A DNA stretch of 64,000 bases from assembly GCA_027625915.1 (NCBI GenBank), contig JANTQA010000047.1, positions 310,001-374,000 of the forward strand. The letters run 5' to 3'. The DNA comes from Anaeramoeba flamelloides. Its lineage: Eukaryota > Metamonada > Anaeramoebidae. Position numbers and translations under genes: made by a program. Below the pieces are notes generated by a model that was given only the letters and a program-made list of their open reading frames with translations, had not been told where the DNA came from and made no database searches. Shown piece after piece: positions 56,161 to 64,000 of the stretch; the first letter of the stretch is position 1; the number at the start of each line of letters is the position of its first letter.

Positions 56161-56496
56161 TTAGTTTTCCTTTACAAACTTTTGTTCGGGATATAGTTTA
56201 CCGATCAAAACCTGTCTTTTGATCACTTCCAATTCGGATTTACGATCGTCGTAGAATTGTTTTACATACTCTTCGTTTGTTTCGTTTTTGCTGATAAAGT
56301 CGTCAAACAAATCATTTGCTCGTTCTTTGAAATATTCTCTAAAATTATAGTTTGTAAATTTTGATGCCTCTTCAACTGTTGTCTTTTTTAATTCCTCCAA
56401 CTGTTTTGTAGTGATTTTAGAAAAGTGATTTTTCAAAAGGGTGGTGGTGTTTTGAAGAAAGGAGAAAGTTTTTTGTGTCGGTAAGGTTAAGCTCAT
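56161..56496 (-). CDS. LYRM4: ISD11/LYRM4-like LYR-family protein, 111 aa
   Basis: Single exon. The core FTNYNFREYFKERANDLF and the C-terminal EVIKRQVLIGKLYPEQKFV follow ISD11 (NYR...RRxVxIGQLY). ISD11 with acyl carrier protein stabilises the cysteine desulfurase Nfs1 in mitochondria or hydrogenosomes, the first step of Fe-S cluster assembly. Here the N-terminus is about 25 residues longer than usual and lacks a clear LYR triplet: the position reads near QLEELKKTTVEEASKF. The extra N-terminus (MSLTLPTQKTFSFLQNTTTL) is Ser/Thr-rich and could be an organelle-targeting segment. The length and C-terminal motif make the family likely. Another LYRM paralogue is the alternative. Confidence 0.72.
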   Translation of the reverse strand: MSLTLPTQKTFSFLQNTTTLLKNHFSKITTKQLEELKKTTVEEASKFTNYNFREYFKERANDLFDDFISKNETNEEYVKQFYDDRKSELEVIKRQVLIGKLYPEQKFVKEN

Positions 56497-57108
56497 GTTA
56501 AAAAATAAAGTTAAAGATTAAAAAAATGATTAATGCCTAGATTTTTTCAATAAGAACGATTTAACTTATAATTCAAATGTGATGATTACAGTCTGTGTAC
56601 TTTTGATTAACGGGAGTTTGGGTTTTGGAATAGATTTTTAATTTTAAAACAGATGGGATTAATAATAAATAGAGCAATTTTTTATTCTGAAACAAAAGTC
56701 CTAAAAGAACTTAATAATGAATATATTCAACATGAACTAAAGTTTGTTACTTTTTCAAGGGATTAGACTTTTACAATGTTTATTGTATTGGGGTTAAATA
56801 ATTTGACATCAATAAGAAAACAATTTGAAAAAAGTTTTGAAAGTATTAGTTAATTGTTCAAAAGGTGTTATTAAAGCTTGGTGAAGTGTTGTTTGTTTAA
56901 ATTTTAAGGAAAAATATTTCCATTCTCTTTAGGGATTCACAGGAAGGTTCTGTTTTAGTCATTAAGTTGAGAAACGAGAACAATAATAACACAATTTATC
57001 CAATAATATTAATCGCTTGTCTAAATTCAAATTATTTTCATACTGATCCCTTGCATCCTTTGATGGAACAATACAACCTTTTCTAATTGGGATCAAAAAA
57101 AAAGAGTT
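56497..57108. other. Flank with a degenerate E-type element (E4)
   Basis: About 56755-57054 is bounded by TTCAAGGGATTAGAC and the complement of GCAAGGGATCAGTATG, probably a small, eroded TTAA-group element of about 300 bp. The rest is unassigned. Confidence 0.4.
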
Positions 57109-58229
57109 TTAAGGGAGTAGATATTTTTGAAAATAAAAAGAACTCTTTTAAAGATCTTGAAAAAAATTGTTTTTAGTAATTTGTGTTTTGGCTTATGAAA
57201 TGGATAGTTCACCTCATCGAAATAATTTGTTAATTTAGGTTTCTTAATAGAAATCCTAAATTTGCATGTTTCCAATATAAAACTCAAAAAGTAACCTACT
57301 GTTTGAAAATAAAGCTTGAAAATGGAAAAATATATTTAACATTTTATGTTGGTAAAACATTGTTTTTGTAATGAAAATTTTTTATTTGGTTCTCATTTTT
57401 AATTATTAATATCCCAATACGAATCTCAAAAAATAAAATTAATTGAAATGTTGGTGATTTAATAAATTAATATTTGATAGAAGTTTAAAAATATTTTTTT
57501 AAAGAAATTGAGATCTAAAAGGCAAAAAAAGTTTTATTTATTTAATTTTTATAAAAATTTAGTTTTCGTGTTTTTTAAAAAATGAATAAAAATTTTTAAT
57601 TTAAAAAAATTTTATTTAACAAACTGTTTGCCTTATTCACAAGAATTAATTATAACAATTTTAATCCTTTTTGAAAAAACAAAAAAATTGATTTTGAATT
57701 TTGGGAATACAGTTACTTTATTTCCCAAATATTTTCAAGAAAATATAATTTAGAAAAAATAAAATTTAATCTTAAAACAAAAACACAATTTATTAGTAAA
57801 ATTTTCAAAAGACTTTTAAAATTAAATATTTGTAACTATAATTCTGAAAAAATATGAATATTTTTCAATTGGTAGAAGAAATCAATTTTTTGTCTAATCG
57901 AAAGAATTATCTTTACAGAGAAAAAAAAAAATGATTTATATTAATATTCTTGAAAAAAAATACTATTGGTTCTGTAATAATAAAGGAAAAATTAATAAAA
58001 AATAAAAAAAATGTGTTTATTGTAAGCAATAAAATGAATTGATTAGATTTATTTTTCATGAAAAATGGGATATTAAAAATATGATGTTACTGAAAAAAAT
58101 TTCTTTTCTGAATTTCTAGTTGATCAAAATTTTTTGAGTGTTGGCATAGACAAAATTTGTAAGTAGGGAAAACCACCAATAGCATATTTCGAAATTTTGC
58201 AGTATTTTCGTCGAGAAATGATCCTTTAA
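57109..58229 (+). mobile_element. TTAA-flanked element, uninterrupted relative of E1 (E5)
   Basis: 1,121 bp, from TTAAGGGAGTAGATATTT to the complement of TTAAAGGATCATTTCTCG. Collinear with E1 (for example GATCTTGAAAAA, AATTTGTGTTTYRRCTTATG, AAYTGTTTGKYCTT) but without M1 and M2. It provides the empty sites for both. Confidence 0.8.
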
Positions 58230-59097
58230 TTTTTAAATTTACCTTACAAACTTTCTCTTGTTCAGGTTTGTAAAAATGAACAAGATAGGCAACAATTTCT
58301 TGGAGTTAATAAGAATTTAAATTAGAAAAAAAATATTTTAACAAGTATTGACTCTCACTTAGATTTTCTATATTACAATTTCATCAAAATCCTTCTAATA
58401 GAATACCTGAAAAATAAAATACTTTATTTGTTGATTGTCAACAGTAGTTAATATTAGTAAAAATTGCCTTTTTACAAAAATTAATATCTGTTAAATTACT
58501 ACTTTCAGATATAACCTTTAATATATAATCTGATTTATTCTTCGAGTTCTTGAGAAAAAAAAATTCGATTATTAAGACTATTTAATGAAAGGAATAAAAA
58601 AATTTTTGACTTTGCCATTTTTCAATTGAAAATCATAATATAATATGAAACATTTATTTTTTAAAAAATTAATTAGATATGAGGATTAAGAATTTCTGCA
58701 TAAATGAATTAATATAAATACTCAATAACCAAACTTGGGTAGACCTGTTTTTAAAATAACATTTAAAATCTCAAAAATGAAATTTTTAGTGAACATTTTT
58801 TATTATTAGATTTTGTTAGGGTTTTGTTTGAGAATAAGTCTAATAGGTTTTACAACACGTTAGTTAAACTACCTTGATGGAATTGAAATTATATATAAAT
58901 TTAAGTTAGATTCTAGACTTATAAAAGTAATTTAACCCTCTTTGATTTTCTCAATTTCTAAAATCCAAGTGATTTTGATTAGTTTTACTAAATTTACAAA
59001 TTAAATTTTTGATAATTTCAAAAAAAAATGATACAATTTTTTTAAAAAGTTATATTTTTTAAATTACAGTAATTATTGTTTAATTCATTTTTTTTTT
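58230..59097. other. A/T-rich DNA, nothing assigned
   Basis: No gene or repeat recognised; ends at H3. Confidence 0.45.
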
Positions 59098-59576
59098 ACA
59101 GTGAAAAAATCATGCATGTACCACGACTATAATCCATGTTTCAAAATATAATCCATGCTTTTTTTTTTCTTCTTTTTCAAAGGCAACATTCAATTTACAA
59201 TCCAATTGTACACTCAAGTTCAAATCGATTTTGATCAAAAACTCCTTGAGGTTTTCAGTCAATTTTGAATTATTAATGAAATTTATTGAAATTTTTTTGT
59301 AATACACAGTTTTTTTGAAATTATCTGTTTCTTTAATGATAAAAATACTCTTGCAAATTTTCTCATTATTAAGATATATATTCCAATTTGATCGTTCATT
59401 TGTTAGGGTTTCTTTTGTAAAAATAGCACTTTAAGAAACTAAAACCATATTTAATTAGGGATTATTGTTTGTTTCTTTGATCAGTTAATGTATAGTTCTT
59501 CTATAACAAAAAAACACATTTTTTATTTAGAAACAATGGATTAAACTTTTCTACACGCATTATTTTATCAACAGTA
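59098..59576 (+). repeat. H-family MITE (H3)
   Basis: About 479 bp, collinear with H2 from ACAGTGAAAAAATCATGCAT to CGCATTATTTTATCAACAGT. The minus frame across 59110-59307 is spurious. Confidence 0.75.
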
Positions 59577-60404
59577 AAAATAAAAAATTAATAAATATAT
59601 TCAATTTTGCTCCTTGGCTAGTCAATCATTAATAACCCAATTTTAATTTTTTGAGTGTGTTCTTAACAACACCAAGATTAAAAATATCAATAGACTTTTT
59701 TTATTTTTCAATTAATAAAAGATTTTCAAGTAAATATAACAAATTCAAATTACTAATTCTAATAATAAAATAAATAATAGACATTCTCAATTAACTTCTT
59801 TAAATAATAATGTCCTATTGTATATAAACTTAAAATTTGAAATTGAATATTCTGTAATTTTTAAAATTTCAAAAAATTTAATAAATTGTTGTGAATAAAA
59901 TAAACCTAAAGATCAAATTTTTCTGATATTTGTGGCTTGAATAGTTGGTTTATTTTTCTTGCATTTTTAAAACAAGACCATATTTTTAAATTTGAATTGG
60001 TTCATATAAAGGATTCAAAAATCGGTAAAAGTGGGATTACTTACAAATAAAAATTTTTTGCATTTATTTCTTCATCAGTTTTTAGATACAAAATTCTAAA
60101 AAGTATCCGAGCTTTTACTGAAAATTTAATTTGGAAAAAGAAATTCTTTGGAAAAAGATTATCAACCATGAGTTTTTTTTCAGTGTTTAATTGGATCCTC
60201 TCCATTTAATTTAATAACTCAATAATCTTTGGGAAAAAAATCCATAAGAAATACTAATCCCTTTTAATGTCTATATTTTATTTTTGTAATAACAACAACT
60301 TAAAAAAAGGAAAAAAAAACATTGGATTGTTTTAATGAATTGGAGTTTGGACAATCAAAAATAGTTTTCATTTTTTTTTAATTTCAATCTTTTAAGATCT
60401 TTAA
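59577..60404. other. Intergenic and uL4 upstream region
   Basis: A/T-rich. ACTAATCCCTTTTAA at about 60255 resembles an E-type end without partner. No clear promoter motif upstream of the ATG at 60405. Confidence 0.4.
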
Positions 60405-61975
60405 ATGACAACCCAGCAACTCCGTCCAATTGTCTCTGTTTTCCCAATCAAAGGAAAAGTAAAAACAATCAAACAAGTTCCACTTCCATCTGTATTTTCT
60501 GCACCAATTAGACCAGATGTTGTCAGATTTGTTCATACAAATATGGCTAAAAATAATAGACAAGCACACGCTGTTTCAACCACTGCTGGTGAACAAACTT
60601 CAGCCACTGTAAATAATTTTTTTTTTTTATTTTAATTTTGCTTTTAATTTTTTTGTAAATTTTTCTTTTTAAAATTTTGTTTTTTTTTTTCTTTTTTTTC
60701 TTTTGATTCCTTTTTCAATTTCTCTTTGCTAAAAAACGATTATTCTATTCAATAGTCATGGGGTACTGGAAGAGCTGTAGCAAGAATTCCAAGAGTAAAA
60801 GGTTCAGGTACAGGAAGATCTGGACAAGCTGCTTTTGGTAACATGTGTAGAGGTGGTAGAATGTATGCACCAAAAAAGGTAAATTATTCTTACTTTTTTC
60901 TTTTTCTTCTTTTTTTTTTTTTTTTGAGGTTGTGGTTTTATTTAAAATTTTCTGTTCATCTGAGAGATCTTTCTTCGGAGTTGTTTTCTTTCTTTTTCTT
61001 CTTTTTTTTTCCTTTCAAATTTGCTTTTTAACAAACTATTTAACCAATTATTTTTCTTTTTTTTTTTTTCTTTTATCCTTTTGAATTCTTTTTCAAAATT
61101 AAAAGGTTTGGAGAAAATGGCATAGAAAAATTAACACCAACCAAAAAAGATATGCAGTCTGCTCAGCAATTGCCGCCACTGCTGTCACTCCATTAGTTAT
61201 GTCAAGAGGCCACAGAGTAAACAAATTACCCGAACTCCCATTAGTTGTTTCTGATCAACTCCAATCATTAACCAAAACCAGACAAGCCGTCAAATTTTTA
61301 AAATTCATTGGAGCCTATAGAGATGTTGAAAAAGTCATCCGAACCAAAAAGACAAGAGTAGGCCAAGGTAAATACAGAAACAGAAGACACGTCTTAAGAA
61401 AAGGACCAATGGTTGTCTATGCACGAAACTTAGGGATTAAAAAGGCATTCAGAAACATTCCAGGTGTTGAAACTGCCTCTGTTTACACATTAAATCTTTT
61501 AAAGCTTGCCCCAGGTAGCCAAATGGGACGATTTATTATCTGGACAGAATCCGCCTTCAAATTATTAGAAGACATCTACGGATCATGGGAAAAACCATCC
61601 AAATTCAAGAGCGGATTTTATCTCCCAAGGCCAGTCATGGTAAACACTGACGTTGAAAGAATCATCAAATCAGACCAAGTACAAACCGTCCTCAGAAACA
61701 GAAGACCACGTAGCAGAAAATACGGAAAAAAAATTCAAAGAGCCGATCCTTATGAAGACATGTCCGTCATGCTCAAATTGAATCCTTACTACAAAACCAA
61801 ATTGCAAAAGCAAAAGGAACTTGAAGAAAAAAATAAAGAAGAAAGAAAAGAAATCGTTGACAAATCTCGTAAAGAATATGAAGATTGGTTATACTTCTCA
61901 GAAGAAGAAGAAGAAGAAGAAGAAGAAGGATCTGATGAAGATCGTGAAATTGAAGTGCTCAGCGACGAAAACTAA
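60405..61975 (+). CDS. RPL4: 60S ribosomal protein uL4 (L4), 398 aa, three exons
   Basis: Exons 60405-60608, 60756-60878 and 61106-61975, all phase 0, donors GTAAAT, acceptors ATAG and AAAG. Diagnostic family segments: [97 protein letters not shown] and [20 protein letters not shown]. uL4 is a large-subunit protein whose loop lines the peptide exit tunnel. The C-terminal extension is Lys/Glu-rich and ends in a poly-Glu run encoded by a pure (GAA)n stretch (about 61900-61928). Codon choice here is the least A/T-extreme in the window, as expected of a highly expressed gene. Introns (147 and 227 nt) are T-rich and small, in contrast to Vti1 and RBBP4. Confidence 0.96.
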
Positions 61976-62489
61976 ATGAAAAAAAATTTGAGATTTTTTT
62001 ATTTTTTCCAGTATACTTTTTTTTCTTTTTTTTTTTTTTTTCTTTCCCTTTTCTTTAGAATTTTCTCTTACTGTTCTTTTGAAATAATTATTTTATTTTT
62101 TTAAAGATTCGCTATTTCAACTTTAAATTTGACACGATTCTTAAAATAAATTTATATTCAGATCATATAGATCTTAACCAAATAATCATTTTAGAGAGAC
62201 CAATATTTTTTAGAAACAAAATGAAATTGATGGGAGATATTAAAAAAAAATTTTTTTTCGAAAATTGTGTTTTGGTTTATGAAATGAATGGTTTAACATC
62301 ATCGAAGCGATTTATCAATTATCAGTTTCTTTTTTTGAAAAGAAAATTTTCGATATTGTTTATTTATTTATTGAGAGAAAGGAGTGATCAAAGAAAATTT
62401 ACTAAATAAAAAAGAGAAGAAGAAGAAAAAAAATTAAAATATTAAAGGATAAAAATATTATATCATTTACATGACCAAATTCAAACTAT
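61976..62489. other. uL4 3' flank with an E1/E5-related fragment
   Basis: T-rich 3' region. About 62165-62345 matches the left part of E5 (GGGAGATATTAAAAAAAAA, TGTTTTGGTTTATGAAATGA, CATCGAAGCGATTTATC), so it is a fragment of that family. The 62-aa plus frame over it is spurious. Confidence 0.5.
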
Positions 62490-62825
62490 CTACTGTGGTT
62501 AGGTTTTCCAGGATTTGAAAGAATTGAGTAAAATCCTTGATTTTACTCAATTATTTCAATTCTGGAAAACCGTCCTTAGCTTTTTTTTAATTTGAGAAAT
62601 AAAAAGAAAAATCCAAAAATTTTCTTTTAATTTAAGAAATTAAAAAAAAAAGCCATTAGCTTTTCCAAAATTCAAAAGAATTGAGTAAAATCTTTGAGTT
62701 TTCTCCCAAATGAAAAAAAAAGCGCCGTTAGGTTTTCTTGAGTTTTCTGTTTATTTGAAAAGTCAATAGATTTTTGTTAGGTTTTCTTGAGTTTTCTATT
62801 TATTTGGAAAATCAATATATTTTCG
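62490..62825. repeat. LINE-associated hairpin array HP3 (left half)
   Basis: Contains the TTCAATTCTGGAAAA stem, the TTTTTAATTTGAGAAATAAA stem and two copies of GGTTTTCTTGAGTTTTCT. Continues beyond F1 as HP4. Confidence 0.75.
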
Positions 62826-63510
62826 TTAAGGGTAGAGTCATTACGGTGAAATTTTTTATTCTGAAATGGAAAAAAACTTTTTAGTAATTTTATTGAGGGC
62901 CTAATACCAATCAAAAACCAACCAACCTATGATGTACGATCGATCTCCAAAAATCAACAACCAAAAAAGAGGACATTTTTAGAAAAAAGCACCAAAGAGC
63001 GACACTCAATTTCCAATTAGAATGGTTGTGAATTACAATTCTGAAAACAACTATGTCAGTTGTGAAGTGTCGCTCTTTGGCGCTTTTTGAGATCTCGGTG
63101 ACTTTTTTTTCTTTTTTTTCATTTATCAAATGAGTTATTTTTATTGAAAGACTATTACATAATCCTTACTTGGTCAAATTTAGAGGGTTTTAAAATAACC
63201 ATAAATAAGACTAAATCGAATAAAAGTGATTGCGAAATACAAGAAAGCAATTTGTTTTAAATTAAAGAAATTTAACCTCTTTTGAAAAAGAAAATGAGAA
63301 AAGATGAATTTTTTTTTTTAAATTTTGATTTTTTGAAATTGAGAACTCTTTTTCTTCGTTGAATTTTTTGTCAAAGAGATCCTATATAATTTTTTTTTTT
63401 GTTATTTGAATTTTGTCAACTAAAAGAAGGCCTATTTCACAATCCCCTTTTTGGTCTCAGGTCACCACTTGAGTATGGTGCCTTTTCACCGTAAATGACT
63501 CGACCCTTAA
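62826..63510 (+). mobile_element. TTAA-flanked MITE, F family, inside the hairpin array (F1)
   Basis: 685 bp including both TTAA. Left TTAAGGGTAGAGTCATTACG, right complement of TTAAGGGTCGAGTCATTTAC. The flanks (TTTCG and GTTTTTTTTACTTTAG) join to the uninterrupted module at about 34015-34045, proving TTAA as target. Confidence 0.9.
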
Positions 63511-63745
63511 GTTTTTTTTACTTTAGAAATAAATAGAAAATTTTAATAAATTTTCTGTTTATTTCTAAAGTAAAAAAAAACCTAGTACACTTCACAAATA
63601 AAACAAAAAACCTCAAAAACCCCTAGAACATTTAACAAATAAATAGAAAACCTCAATAAAACCTAGAACACGTAACATATAAAACAGAAAACACCAAGAA
63701 AACCTAGGCACTTGACGGCACTCCATGGAACTTCCCGAATTCCTA
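63511..63745. repeat. LINE-associated hairpin array HP4 (right half)
   Basis: AAATAAATAGAAAATTTTAA stem with its complement, then three variants of CCTAGAACACTTCACAAATA-type units and AAACCTAGGCACTTGACGGC. Confidence 0.75.
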
Positions 63746-64000
63746 AATTTTTATTTAGAAATTTAACAAAATATTTTCATATACTTTTATTGTCCACTAG
63801 GACTTATAAAGTTATAGAATATTTTCTGTTAATAATCTTAAAAATATTATTATTATTTAATATATGAGATATATTGTTTTTTTTTCTAATTCAGATATCT
63901 AAATTATTTATTTTTTCGATTTGGATCATTTTCTCTGGAACTGCCCTGCCTAGAAAAATAATCGTAAAATCTGGATATCTGAATTAGAAAAAAAAACAAT
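63746..64000. repeat. Hairpin element at the right edge
   Basis: 63873-63907 (ATTGTTTTTTTTTCTAATTC, AGATATC) is repeated inverted at 63966-64000. The interior (CATTTTCTCTGGAACTGCCC) matches, inverted, the segment at about 5070-5100. Probably a small MITE, possibly cut by the window end. Confidence 0.6.

Noticed and set aside
60384-61031. Frames antisense to, or in introns of, uL4
   Set aside because: Shadow frames; the uL4 exon model is complete.
1-64000. CRISPR arrays, tRNA genes, virus-like elements
   Set aside because: No direct-repeat/spacer pattern, no convincing tRNA fold, and no capsid, integrase or LTR signature was seen. Repeats are short inverted-repeat elements and LINE fragments.

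Overview
The window comes from a very A+T-rich, intron-bearing nuclear genome of a unicellular eukaryote. Coding exons are islands of higher complexity in long A/T-run DNA. Introns are GT-AG. Proteins are rich in K, N and E, and stops are standard. The recognisable genes are eukaryotic: the SNARE Vti1, the histone chaperone RBBP4/MSI1, ribosomal protein uL4, an ISD11-like LYR protein, an MGRN1-like RING E3 and a eukaryotic 5S rRNA. The style fits an amoeboid or anaerobic protist, but the lineage cannot be fixed from the sequence alone.

Layout. 0-12 kb: an acidic/coiled-coil/basic protein (2.6-3.3 kb) and a three-exon gene for a coiled-coil, Asn/Thr-repeat and UBA-like protein (7.96-10.31 kb, minus). 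12-20.5 kb: Vti1 (minus) is cut by a 4.76-kb intron that holds a 5S rRNA gene, a LINE 3' fragment, a hairpin array and MITEs; an unrecognised four-exon gene lies 74 bp upstream of it. 20.5-28.5 kb: MITEs around a three-exon two-TM membrane protein. 28.8-37.8 kb: RBBP4/MSI1 (minus, seven exons, about 429 aa), whose second intron is 6.4 kb and full of LINE and MITE debris. 38-48 kb: mostly repeats, plus one small acidic two-exon gene at 43.2 kb and a 3.4-kb foldback mosaic. 49-56 kb: a membrane-anchored RING protein, a chain of TTAA-flanked elements, and the ISD11-like gene. 60-62 kb: the three-exon uL4 gene. The right edge is another LINE-derived hairpin array split by a TTAA element.

The main result is the repeat landscape. 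At least ten short terminal-inverted-repeat families can be defined by comparing copies within the window. They include several TTAA-flanked families whose termini begin GGG, TA-flanked palindromes, and families with TAAAC-type or other ends. Several insertions have an unfilled paralogous site elsewhere in the window, so target sites and relative ages can be read directly. These elements have enlarged introns of housekeeping genes to 20-60 times the size of their other introns. The genes are mutually unrelated housekeeping functions and form no pathway. I found no CRISPR array, no convincing tRNA and no virus-like element. Coordinates of spliced exons were derived by hand from splice phase and family alignment.
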